Assembly: GCA_017527205.1 (NCBI GenBank)
Contig: JAFXQK010000067.1
Coordinates: 1-64,000 of the forward strand
Direction: 5' to 3'
Origin: Lachnospiraceae bacterium
GTDB lineage: Bacteria > Bacillota > Clostridia > Lachnospirales > Lachnospiraceae
Length of the DNA: 64,000 bases
A model generated the notes under the pieces. It ran no database searches. It was not told where the DNA came from and worked only from the letters and a program-made list of their open reading frames with translations. Made by a program: the position numbers and the translations under genes. Shown here piece by piece: positions 9,159-17,177 of the stretch (positions are counted from its first letter, which is position 1; every line of letters starts with the position of its first letter).

Positions 9159-10912
9159 ATCATGTCCCTTCCGTTATTTGTCTTCAACATAAATGATGTA
9201 CGATTAAAGCTTAATGTTTTAAGATGGTGCTTCTCTTCTGCCAGTTTTTCCATATAACATGCAACTACAAAAGCTCCAAGTGAAGTGACCGCTGCATTTT
9301 CATCAGATATGTCAAAATGCTCACCATCATCTCTTATAATCAACTGCACTCCTTCAGGTCTCAGAAGGACAGCGCATTCTCCAAGCACTTTCTTTCCATT
9401 GTTTTTCTCGCGGATCAACATAAATATTTCCTCAATGATGAGCTCCGCCTTATGCACGGTCTTTTTATCCATGCCGTTTTCTTTCAGCAGATCACTGACT
9501 CTTCCCTGCACTTCCATGATCTGCTCAGGCTCCGCGACAAGCTCAAATAAAGCGGAGCTGGTGCCTCCTGCGATAAGCTTCAAGAGAGAGGGACTGTTAT
9601 CTTTTCCATAACGTTTTGCAGTATAGATAAGATTGAACAGGTATGCCAAAAGAGGCGCTGCAGCCATACCTGCAAAGATGCCATTCAAACCAAATATACT
9701 TCCCAAAAGCACCGTCAAAGGAGCCGAAACCATCACGTCTCGCAGCGCGCTTATCAAAAGCCCCAAAGGAATCTTATCTATAAGCAGATAGTAAGAAGTA
9801 AGAAGGTATAAAAGACTGGTAAACGTGGATCCCAAAACCATTATCCTTATTCCGGTACTTGCCACAGCTACCATTCCCGGATCAGAAACATCCAGAATAG
9901 CAGGTATAAACGGTGCAAATATGCTCATTAATGCCGTAACTAAAAGGCCTTCAACTATGGCCGTCTTCTCGGCCATGTAATATACAGCCTGCACTCCGCT
10001 GTAACATTCTTCACCTATATAAACACTTATCAGAGGCGTTATGGATTCACCTATCCCATCAAAGACTATCTGAAGCTCGCGCACCAGGGCTATTACAGAA
10101 ACGATAATAAGATATTCCGCTCCAAAACGACTGCTGACAAAGGTATTAAGCACAATGGTAAGCACAGCAAGAAACAGATATGAGCAGGCATCCACCATGC
10201 TGTATCTTGCTACTTGCAGCAGCATTTTAGGTGAAAAGAACAGATTGGGCCTGAGTGTATTGCTTTTCTTTAGAAAATGAACTAAGAGGATAAGTACGGA
10301 GACTAGATTAAATAAAAAAGAGGCCAGTCCGATGCCTCGTACGCCCATGATACGGCTAAGAAAGATAGAAGCGATCAGATTGCCGCCTCCTTGGATCACG
10401 TTTGACGCGGTTGACAGAGTTTCATCCCCGTCGCTATATACCATCTCCACCAGGAGCATCCCCACCGGAAGCAACAGCATACTGAACCTGAGCCAGTAAA
10501 GATAATCTCTTGCAGCGCTGAGCACTGGTTCAAGCGGAGTACAGCTTCGTAAATATATGTCACCGCAAAAAGTAGCACCTAAAAACAGTATCAACCCGGT
10601 AGAGACGCACATGAGAAGACCTAATCCAAAGGCTTTGTCCGCTCCCTCCTTATTGAACTTTCCCATCTCGGTAGAATACACTATGGGCACCCCAAGAGAA
10701 AATACGGAACCAAAGAATGCCGCCACCGAGTAAAGAGGCGTAACAAGCGTAATACCAGCCACGGCGTCCGCTCCTACAAAAGTACCTGCCACCACCGTAT
10801 CTGCCATAAGCAGCACCGATACCAGCATCATTGTGAGACTTCCCCCAAGAAGCATGGAGTAATATTTTTTTGATAAAAGAGTCCGATGTCTGTTTCCACT
10901 AAAAATCTTCAT
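9155..10912 (-). CDS. MATE-type multidrug transporter fused to a HATPase (anti-sigma type) domain
   Basis: Residues 1-445 are a 12-helix integral membrane MatE/PST-type exporter (for example LLGGSLTMMLVSVLLMADTV, and repeated hydrophobic stretches). From about residue 455 to 585 there is a soluble domain resembling RsbW/SpoIIAB-type GHKL ATPases. It has a helix AELIIEEIFMLIREK where the N-box belongs, and RDDGEHFD as the G1 box, then a C-terminal strand TSFMLK. The usual N-box asparagine is not obvious. I use the ATG at 10912 (GAGGG seven bases upstream) rather than a GTG four codons earlier. The gene sits between the DUF2156 gene and the NRPS gene with overlapping stop/start. Export of the NRPS product is the simplest inference; gating by the ATPase domain is speculation. 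Confidence 0.85.
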   Translation of the reverse strand: MKIFSGNRHRTLLSKKYYSMLLGGSLTMMLVSVLLMADTVVAGTFVGADAVAGITLVTPLYSVAAFFGSVFSLGVPIVYSTEMGKFNKEGADKAFGLGLLMCVSTGLILFLGATFCGDIYLRSCTPLEPVLSAARDYLYWLRFSMLLLPVGMLLVEMVYSDGDETLSTASNVIQGGGNLIASIFLSRIMGVRGIGLASFLFNLVSVLILLVHFLKKSNTLRPNLFFSPKMLLQVARYSMVDACSYLFLAVLTIVLNTFVSSRFGAEYLIIVSVIALVRELQIVFDGIGESITPLISVYIGEECYSGVQAVYYMAEKTAIVEGLLVTALMSIFAPFIPAILDVSDPGMVAVASTGIRIMVLGSTFTSLLYLLTSYYLLIDKIPLGLLISALRDVMVSAPLTVLLGSIFGLNGIFAGMAAAPLLAYLFNLIYTAKRYGKDNSPSLLKLIAGGTSSALFELVAEPEQIMEVQGRVSDLLKENGMDKKTVHKAELIIEEIFMLIREKNNGKKVLGECAVLLRPEGVQLIIRDDGEHFDISDENAAVTSLGAFVVACYMEKLAEEKHHLKTLSFNRTSFMLKTNNGRDMI

Positions 10913-10932
10913 CTTTGCCCTCACGTGTCATT

Positions 10933-11820
10933 TTACTTTACGATAATATTGTATTTTTTCAGCATTACAAGCGGATCTAACATTGTTTTCGATCTTCTGA
11001 GTCCCTCCGAACCAATGTCCGCCATGATGTTATATATCAGGTATCCTTGCTCATATAAATACCTGCAATCAGAAACCAACATATATGCTGATAAGCCCTC
11101 GTAAGATATATCCTGCTTCTGATACAGCCCTACGACATTGCTCTCGTCTATAATCTCATTGATCAGTACCCCGCATATCTTACCGTCAATCCTGAACACG
11201 CTACCATACAAATGGTTATCATCCCAGTCATTTATGGCCGCATAAAAGGTAGCACTGTCGAAAAATATACGTTCCTGTACAGATGTCCTTCCCAACAGAT
11301 TTTCTGTCTGTCCCTCATGAAATTTAATTACCTCATCAAAAAGCTCAGGAGTAAGGCTTTCCACCTCGAATCCGTAGGTCTGTCGGAAATGATACAGTTT
11401 TCGTCTGATATTTCTAAGCTTTCCTCCCTTAGTTTCGGCCATCCTTTTTGTATATATAACATAATCCCAGTCATCCCTTGACTCCAGTACCTCAAGTGAA
11501 TCCCCAAAGGTACGAACCCATTTTTTCATAAGAAGCTCAGGAATCCCCCAAAAAACAGATCCAGAAGGAAACTCTTTTGCGAAGATCTCCTCCCAGTCCG
11601 CCGCGTCCCAATCTCCCACCGGAGGACTATAGCAAAGTTCCCCTCCAAAGTAGCCCCGGTGAAAGCAAAGACCGTAATCGTAGGCTCTCCTTGCACATAC
11701 AGGCTCATCACGCAGAGCAAGGAGGCTATACGGAGACAGGTCTGAGCTTAACTGCATACAATTTTCATAACAGCTTAAGTATCTTTCGTTGTCCATTTTG
11801 TCAAACTCGTAATATTCCAT
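10933..11820 (-). CDS. DUF2156 protein (GNAT-like, C-terminal domain of phosphatidylglycerol lysyltransferases)
   Basis: This 295-residue cytosolic protein is of the DUF2156/LPG_synthase_C type, a double GNAT fold that in MprF transfers aminoacyl groups from tRNA to lipid. Here the domain stands alone with no membrane part. Visible signs are the central basic segment GGKLRNIRRKLYHFRQTYGF, the YGSVFRIDGKICGVLI strand pair and the C-terminal ILYNIMADIGSEGLRRSKTMLD-like end, where the family has a conserved substrate pocket. The gene is 20 bases upstream of the transporter gene, so the two are co-transcribed. The donor and acceptor are unknown; in this cluster it could modify the NRPS product or a surface polymer. 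Confidence 0.8.
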   Translation of the reverse strand: MEYYEFDKMDNERYLSCYENCMQLSSDLSPYSLLALRDEPVCARRAYDYGLCFHRGYFGGELCYSPPVGDWDAADWEEIFAKEFPSGSVFWGIPELLMKKWVRTFGDSLEVLESRDDWDYVIYTKRMAETKGGKLRNIRRKLYHFRQTYGFEVESLTPELFDEVIKFHEGQTENLLGRTSVQERIFFDSATFYAAINDWDDNHLYGSVFRIDGKICGVLINEIIDESNVVGLYQKQDISYEGLSAYMLVSDCRYLYEQGYLIYNIMADIGSEGLRRSKTMLDPLVMLKKYNIIVK

Positions 11821-11880
11821 GACGTCAGTTCAACCTCTTTTCATTTTCCTACGCAGGGCTTAAATAGCTTCTTACGTCCG

Positions 11881-12516
11881 TTAATCTTCTTTTAAGTGAA
11901 TGTTCCACCCTGTATCAATCTTCTTTTTCACTTGATTCATAGTCTTAGCATCCAACTCCGGCCAATCAATTACCGTGGTGGCTTTCTTTATAACAAGGTG
12001 AGCTTTTTCCGCGCATAAGGCAAGAGGCGTGTCTGCAAGAGAATCGGAATAGAAATTATCGATCACGGGAAAACCGTGATCAATAATATACTTTGCCTTT
12101 TCCCTGGCATACATCAGGTTGTTCATAAACACGCCATACTCACGATCATATTCCGTCGCCATATACTTCACGCCAAGCCTGTTTGCAATAGGTCCGATTA
12201 TGCAATCCGGCGATGCGCTGATAATAAGATCATCGGGCTTTTTCTGTGCCAGATACCATGCGGATATCTTCTTCTCGTATTTGTCCCAATAACGCTCAAT
12301 CTGCACGTCAAAATCATCTATCATGGTCAGATAACTGAACATCTTTCGCTGTAACTGATAATTTGGAAGCTTTCCCCTTTTGTGTTGGATCACGCTCCTG
12401 ATCAGGCCCGGAAAAAAGGTAAACCATAATTTGGGATGACGATTCATGCACCAGAAAGCAAAACCTATAGAACAATCTGAATAAAAAATTGTTCCATCAA
12501 AATCATATACATTCAT
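11881..12516 (-). CDS. HAD-superfamily phosphatase (phosphoserine-phosphatase-like, subfamily IB)
   Basis: A 211-residue HAD hydrolase. Motif I is VYDFDGTIFY with nucleophile Asp5 and Asp7. Motif II is IISASPD, motif III is the lysine in AREKAKYI, and motif IV is FYSDSLADTPL. A helical cap sits between motifs I and II. I start at the ATG at 12516, preceded by GGGAGG; an upstream start at 12567 adds 17 residues with no family support. The final 48 bases are the ones repeated at 6194-6241. The substrate is not predictable. It is the first gene of the minus-strand cluster that continues into DUF2156, 60 bases away. Confidence 0.87.
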   Translation of the reverse strand: MNVYDFDGTIFYSDCSIGFAFWCMNRHPKLWFTFFPGLIRSVIQHKRGKLPNYQLQRKMFSYLTMIDDFDVQIERYWDKYEKKISAWYLAQKKPDDLIISASPDCIIGPIANRLGVKYMATEYDREYGVFMNNLMYAREKAKYIIDHGFPVIDNFYSDSLADTPLALCAEKAHLVIKKATTVIDWPELDAKTMNQVKKKIDTGWNIHLKED

Positions 12517-12576
12517 GCGGAATTCCTCCCATTTTATTGCCCTCCCCGTGAAAAGCAATAATTCCATGAAAAATTA

Positions 12577-13911
12577 CTATTTAGAATCCTTTTTCGCTTC
12601 CTTTTTGATTCTCTGCATATGCTCCCGAATCTTTACTTCATAGCCATTTCCCGTGGGCTTGTAGAATTCCTTTCCGTTCAGTTCATAGGGCAAGTACTGC
12701 TGCTCTACGTAATGATTCGGATAGTCATGTGCATATTTATACCCCGTACCGTGTCCCAATTTAGCCGCCCCCTTATAATGTGCGTCCTGCAGATGGGTCG
12801 GAATCGGTAAATTTCCTGACCGCTCCACCTCCTGCATGGCCTCAAAAATACCGCATGCCGCGTTACTCTTTGGCGCACATGCCACATAAGAAGCTGCCTG
12901 TGCCAGGATCAGCTGTGCCTCCGGCATGCCGATGCGCTCCACGGCAAGTGAAGCATTGACTGCCACCACTAATGCCTGCGGATCTGCATTTCCCACGTCC
13001 TCCGATGCGCAAATCATAATTCTTCTCGCAATGAATTTCACGTCCTCGCCAGAGGTTAGCATCCTTGCCAAATAATACAGTGCGGCATCCGGATCTGACC
13101 CCCGCATGCTTTTAATAAACGCGGAGATCACGTCATAATGATTATCTCCGTTTTTATCATATCGCATCACGCGTTTTTGAATGCACTCCTGCGCGACCTC
13201 CAGCGTTATATGAATCTTTCCGTCCTCTGCACGCGGCGTAGTCATAATGCCCAGCTCCACGGCATTTAGTGCATGCCTCGCATCACCGCCGGAAAGATCC
13301 GCAAGGAACTCCTTCGCGTCCTCATCAATGACTGCGTCATAGGCTCCCATGCCCTTTTCCTTGTCATAGACGGCCTTCTCGATCAAGGTCTTCACGTTCT
13401 CGCGGGAAAGAGGCTTTAACTCAAAGATAATGGATCTCGAGAGCAATGCCCCATTGACCTCAAAATACGGATTCTCCGTGGTTGCTCCAATGAGAATGAT
13501 CGTACCATCCTCCACAAAGGGAAGAAGATAGTCCTGCTGCCCCTTGTTAAAACGGTGAATCTCATCGATAAACAAGATCGTGCGGCGTCCATACATTCCC
13601 TGCTCCTGCTTCGCCTTTTCCACGACCTCCTCCATATCCTTCTTGCCTGCTACCGTCGCATTGATCTGTGTAAAGGTCGCGCTCGTCGTATTCGCAATGA
13701 CCTTTGCAAGCGTTGTCTTTCCCGTGCCAGGCGGGCCATAAAAGATAATGGAGCTAATTTTATCAGCCGCAATGGCACGATACAGCAGCTTGTCCTTACC
13801 AATCACGTGCTCCTGTCCTACAACCTCATCCAACGTCTTCGGACGCATCCGCGCTGCAAGCGGCGACTCCTTCTCCATCTTTGTACTTCGCATATATTCA
13901 AACAAATCCAT
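12577..13911 (-). CDS. rarA: Replication-associated recombination protein A (MgsA/RarA AAA+ ATPase)
   Basis: RarA is a clamp-loader-like AAA+ ATPase that acts at stalled forks. Residues about 15-40 (PLAARMRPKTLDEVVGQEHV) are the conserved family opening. Walker A is GPPGTGKTT, Walker B is LFIDEIHRF, and sensor 1 is GATTENPYF. The C-terminal tetramerisation region carries ALYYLARML and the family motif YKYAHDYPNHYV. I chose the second ATG (13911), which has AAGGG nine bases upstream. The first ATG at 13920 directly abuts that site with no spacing. At about 444 residues the length is typical. Confidence 0.94.
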   Translation of the reverse strand: MDLFEYMRSTKMEKESPLAARMRPKTLDEVVGQEHVIGKDKLLYRAIAADKISSIIFYGPPGTGKTTLAKVIANTTSATFTQINATVAGKKDMEEVVEKAKQEQGMYGRRTILFIDEIHRFNKGQQDYLLPFVEDGTIILIGATTENPYFEVNGALLSRSIIFELKPLSRENVKTLIEKAVYDKEKGMGAYDAVIDEDAKEFLADLSGGDARHALNAVELGIMTTPRAEDGKIHITLEVAQECIQKRVMRYDKNGDNHYDVISAFIKSMRGSDPDAALYYLARMLTSGEDVKFIARRIMICASEDVGNADPQALVVAVNASLAVERIGMPEAQLILAQAASYVACAPKSNAACGIFEAMQEVERSGNLPIPTHLQDAHYKGAAKLGHGTGYKYAHDYPNHYVEQQYLPYELNGKEFYKPTGNGYEVKIREHMQRIKKEAKKDSK

Positions 13912-13978
13912 ATGATCCATCCCTTTTCCTCATATTTCCCGTCCCTGCCATACCCTTCACATTTCCACTTTTACCCCC

Positions 13979-14210
13979 AAGGTCCATGGCCTTCTCACGG
14001 AACGGCTCGGACTGCACTAAGCTCACCTTCTGCCCTCATCCAAAGACGTCCCCTCGGCCATGGACCTCGGGGGCCGTCTTATCGGTCATCGGTTCACTAA
14101 GTGCTGCCGGCTAATTGTTCCGTGAGAAGGCCATGGACCTTGTGGGCCGTCTTATCGGTCAACGGCTCACGAAGTGCTGCCAGCTAATAGTTCCGTGAGA
14201 AGACCATGGC
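13979..14210. repeat. Intergenic repeat element: 73-bp tandem repeats with a 24-bp perfect inverted repeat
   Basis: The 346-base gap between rarA and truA has no gene. It holds two tandem units of 73 bases (14056-14128 and 14129-14201) that begin GGCCATGGACCT and end TTCCGTGAGAA, plus the first bases of a third unit at 14202. The 24 bases at 13979-14002 are the exact reverse complement of 14118-14141. Unit 2 differs from unit 1 by scattered substitutions. Transcribed from truA into rarA, it would fold into a large hairpin. No copy of the same sequence was seen elsewhere in the window. Confidence 0.85.
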
Positions 14211-14257
14211 AGGTATGGTGCAAAAAGAAACAAATGGAAGGTACGAGGGAAAAAAAC

Positions 14258-15007
14258 TTAGTAGTCTACCTTTAGGAGGCATAAGCCCTTGGCGGGAGCC
14301 GTTGGCCCTGCAAGGGAGCGATTCTTAGCCTCGATCAGTTCAGGAATGGACTCCGGTGAGCGTTGCCCAAAACCAACCTCTAACAAGGTGCCTGTGAGAA
14401 TTCGCACCATGTACTGCAGGAAACCGGAGCCGTGATAGGTCAGGCGAAGATAGTCGCCGCTCTTCTCAACGTCAATCCGATCCACCATGCGCACGGTAGA
14501 TTTTTTCATCTTGGGATTGCCGCAAAAGCTAGCGAAATCATGGGTTCCCATCAGATGAGATGCCGCTTCCTTCATGGCATCAACGTCGGGCATCTTCTCT
14601 AAGACATGGACATACTTTCGGTCAAACACCGGCTTGGTTTCACCGACATAGCAGGTATATTGATAGGTCTTTCCCTGCGCCTTATACCTGCTGTGAAAGC
14701 CATCCGCCGCGATACGGACCTCGCGGATACAGATGTCATCGGGAAGATACTGATTCATGTAATCACGAATCTCTTCCACGCTCTTGTCCGTATGAAAATG
14801 TGCATTGGCGACCATGCCCCTCGCATGTACGCCTGCATCCGTGCGTCCTGCGCCAATGACTTCAACAGGCTCTCCCACCATCAGGGACAAGACGGACTCC
14901 AGCTTTCCCTGAATCGTCATCTCCTGCCCCGGTTGATGCTCCCAGCCATAAAATCTAGATCCGTCATATTGAATCACCATTTTATAATTCACGTTTCCAT
15001 GCTCCAT
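14258..15007 (-). CDS. truA: tRNA pseudouridine(38-40) synthase TruA
   Basis: TruA isomerises uridines 38-40 of the tRNA anticodon stem. The 249-residue length is typical. The catalytic aspartate lies in GAGRTDAGVHA near residue 55. Other family segments are YDGSRFYGWEHQPG at the start, GTHDFASFCG, and FLQYMVRILTGTLLEVG near the C terminus. The start used is the ATG at 15007, from which the protein matches the family from its first residues. Its ribosome site is weak (AAAAGA). An upstream in-frame start at 15130 would translate through the RNA gene at 15024-15138 and is rejected. Confidence 0.93.
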   Translation of the reverse strand: MEHGNVNYKMVIQYDGSRFYGWEHQPGQEMTIQGKLESVLSLMVGEPVEVIGAGRTDAGVHARGMVANAHFHTDKSVEEIRDYMNQYLPDDICIREVRIAADGFHSRYKAQGKTYQYTCYVGETKPVFDRKYVHVLEKMPDVDAMKEAASHLMGTHDFASFCGNPKMKKSTVRMVDRIDVEKSGDYLRLTYHGSGFLQYMVRILTGTLLEVGFGQRSPESIPELIEAKNRSLAGPTAPAKGLCLLKVDY

Positions 15008-15023
15008 TTCTTTTATTTCGTCG

Positions 15024-15138
15024 AAAAAAATCAGCCTTGCCCGGCTGCCGCGTGTTCTCCGGGGTTTTCTACTATGTTTGCACCGAGACACCGGCAATGC
15101 GCAGGGCGCACTCCTCCCAGAACCAGACAAGACTGATA
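15024..15138 (-). ncRNA. Structured small RNA of about 115 nt, family not identified
   Basis: Between the pectinesterase and truA genes the minus strand carries its own promoter (15145-15173), a G/C-rich structured stretch and a T7 tract (15030-15024). The 5' segment GUCUUGUCUGG (15133-15123) pairs over 11 positions, with G-U pairs, to CCGGGCAAGGC near the 3' end. Inside are a short hairpin (UGCGC/GCGCA) and a longer one with UGCCG/CGGCA, UGU/ACA and UCGG/CCGGA helices around an A-rich loop. The SRP RNA signature GGAAGCAGC is absent and I see no 6S or tmRNA features. Terminal-stem closure followed by U7 indicates a free-standing transcript. It could alternatively be a truA leader. Confidence 0.65.
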
Positions 15139-15144
15139 TCTATT

Positions 15145-15173
15145 ATTATAGCCTCTCCCTTACCAAAAAGCAA
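15145..15173 (-). promoter_or_regulatory. Promoter of the small RNA gene
   Basis: On the minus strand TTGCTT (15173-15168) and a consensus TATAAT (15150-15145) are 17 bases apart. The predicted start near 15138 falls at the 5' strand of the RNA's closing stem. Confidence 0.7.
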
Positions 15174-15189
15174 GAAGCGGCTTTTGGGC

Positions 15190-16164
15190 CTAAATAGATT
15201 CAAAATAGGAAATCAGATGATTGGCTTCTTCCTCTCCAACCGTTCTTACGAAAGCTGCACGCTGGGAAGTATCTGCTCCCTCGCCATGGCATTGACACTC
15301 TCCGTAATCAATGGTTTCATGACTCTCCGTTTTATTCCAGTCATGGAAGCCCTCCGGATGAATGTGCGCCCCAAGCTCACAGCGAATCAGGATCGTCTTC
15401 GCAAATTGTCGCCAAGGACGACCAAGATACACACTGCCGGGAGGACAGTCTTCGCTCGTAAATTTACATTCCAGGAATACATATCCGACAGGACTTCCTT
15501 CCGGCGTGGATGCAGCCGTCACATAACCTAAGATCCCCTGACTTGGCGCCTGATCTGCCTCCGCCAGCCCGTTGCGGGAAACCAGTTCACAATTCTTAAA
15601 CAGTGCCTGTGCACTTCCAAAAATAAAATCGACGTCGCCGCTGATGACGCAGTTTTCATACCGTTGTTTCCCTAATTTGCGCTCGGCAAATTCCTTGGGT
15701 CCAACAAAGCTTCCGGGCGTCATTGGCGCAGGAGGGAGCGGTCCCGTAAACAGGGTATCCTGATAGCTCTCCAAATGACAATTCTTAACGAGAAGCTGGT
15801 CTCCGTCCGCATAGAGTGCTAGTGCCTGTCCGACGTCCTTTCTCGGAAATGCCGTATTTCGAACCGTCAGATTCTCCAAAGTCAGATGGTCTCCGTCCAA
15901 CAGCATGACATAGCTTCGAAAGGTTTGACGCAGGGTTCCGTCCGGCATGCTCGCCTTTGCATAATCGCCAAATTCAATCACCGTCTCTTCTGGCGCACCC
16001 ATGCCCCGAAGCGTCACGTGGCTTCTGCGAATTTCTACCTTCTCTCGATAGATTCCAGGCTCCAAGTCAATGACAACCTCTTCCGTCCCATTTTGAACGG
16101 CGAGCAACGCCTCAGTAATACGCTCAAAGCCTTTTCCCGTTTTCGATACGGTTATCCTCAGCAT
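15190..16164 (-). CDS. Pectin methylesterase (CE8), cytoplasmic
   Basis: CE8 esterases remove methyl groups from homogalacturonan and release methanol. The 324-residue beta-helix protein shows CHLESYQDTLF (the YQDTL motif), GDVDFIFGSAQALF with the catalytic Asp, and YLGRPWR with the substrate Arg and Trp. The start chosen is the ATG at 16164, seven bases after AGGAGG. Longer in-frame starts up to 16245 lack a site and overlap the neighbour. There is no signal peptide, so it acts on imported oligosaccharides. It is the last gene of the long minus-strand pectin operon, with the TIM-barrel gene 65 bases upstream. Confidence 0.92.
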   Translation of the reverse strand: MLRITVSKTGKGFERITEALLAVQNGTEEVVIDLEPGIYREKVEIRRSHVTLRGMGAPEETVIEFGDYAKASMPDGTLRQTFRSYVMLLDGDHLTLENLTVRNTAFPRKDVGQALALYADGDQLLVKNCHLESYQDTLFTGPLPPAPMTPGSFVGPKEFAERKLGKQRYENCVISGDVDFIFGSAQALFKNCELVSRNGLAEADQAPSQGILGYVTAASTPEGSPVGYVFLECKFTSEDCPPGSVYLGRPWRQFAKTILIRCELGAHIHPEGFHDWNKTESHETIDYGECQCHGEGADTSQRAAFVRTVGEEEANHLISYFESI

Positions 16165-16229
16165 CTTCATCCCTCCTACGGTTGTAAACCGTTCCATCGT
16201 CGTATTGTGCATACGAAAGGGGAGAGGGA

Positions 16230-17066
16230 TTAAGCCCTCTCCCATAAATCCTGAATATATTTTCTCGCCTGTACGGCATTGTCTGGAACGGTATTTTCCA
16301 GCGTCACGTGCACATAGGGCTTTCTCTCCTTGATAAACCTTAGAATGCGCTCATAGTTCATCAGGCCCGTTCCTGCCGCTACCGATTCCATCTTTCCATC
16401 CTTAATGACAAAGTCCTTCAAATGAATCATGGCGATATCCGGCCCTAAAACCTCCATCGCCTCCGCAAATATGTCCTCTCTTGCCTCATAATTACTCATG
16501 TCTAAAAGATTGACAGGATCAAAAATGATCTGCAAATTGGAGGAGGATATGGAATCCAGTACACGCCTTGCGCGTGCTGGATTCCAGACAATATGCTTAA
16601 AAACCGGTTCAATGGCCAAAATCACGCCAAGCTGCTCCGCCCGCTTCACCACAGGCTCTAAATTCCTTAAAAAAACGTCCAGTGCCTCTTCCGAGTGATT
16701 AGCTTCTTCATATTTGTATGCTTCATTGACGGCACCCGTTTCCGTGCCAACAACGCCTGCCCCGCACAGGGAAGCAAAACGCAAATGTGCATAATATCTG
16801 TTCTGCGCCTTTTGAAGTGCCTCCTGATTCGGATTTGCCAAATTCAAGTAGCACCCAAGCACGGCCATGTCCATGTCATTTTTTTGAAACACCCGCTTTA
16901 AGTGGCAAGCAAAGCCAGGCGTGAGCGCCCCGTCATCCGTTGCATACTCACTGATCAGCTTGCTTAACGCAACGTGCGCACAGGCAAAGCCCTGCTCCCT
17001 TGCAATGGCAACACGCTCCTCTATGGGTGCCTTTTTTACGTCATGAAGCCTAATTCCAAGCTGCAT
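16230..17066 (-). CDS. Sugar phosphate isomerase/epimerase-like TIM-barrel protein (AP-endonuclease-2 fold)
   Basis: This 278-residue protein has the xylose-isomerase-like TIM-barrel fold. The metal-site segments are visible: LAIEPVF (Glu), IIFDPVNLLDM (Asp), MIHLKDF (His/Asp) and HVTLENT (Glu). These four acidic/His positions match the divalent-metal centre of the family. There is no signal peptide. Its place between the GH28 and CE8 genes suggests a step on a pectin-derived sugar or uronate, but the exact reaction is unknown. Confidence 0.82.
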   Translation of the reverse strand: MQLGIRLHDVKKAPIEERVAIAREQGFACAHVALSKLISEYATDDGALTPGFACHLKRVFQKNDMDMAVLGCYLNLANPNQEALQKAQNRYYAHLRFASLCGAGVVGTETGAVNEAYKYEEANHSEEALDVFLRNLEPVVKRAEQLGVILAIEPVFKHIVWNPARARRVLDSISSSNLQIIFDPVNLLDMSNYEAREDIFAEAMEVLGPDIAMIHLKDFVIKDGKMESVAAGTGLMNYERILRFIKERKPYVHVTLENTVPDNAVQARKYIQDLWERA

Positions 17067-17177
17067 GTTTGTGTTTCCTTTCTATGCTTCATCCATTCTT
17101 ATTTCATCGTTTCTTCCAGAATTTTGCTTGCGCAGCCAATCTCCGCTTCCTCGAGGAATTCGCTTCTGCAGCTCATG

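Noticed and set aside
6245..11880. Transposon or prophage
   Set aside because: No transposase, integrase, terminal inverted repeats or phage genes were found; only the duplicated gene end suggests insertion.
14258..15130. Longer TruA starting at 15130
   Set aside because: The extra 41 residues (Arg/Ser/Cys rich) are translated from the structured RNA gene and do not occur in the family.
15024..15138. SRP (4.5S) RNA or 6S RNA
   Set aside because: The invariant SRP sequence GGAAGCAGC is absent, and the size and layout do not fit 6S RNA. The element is reported as unidentified.
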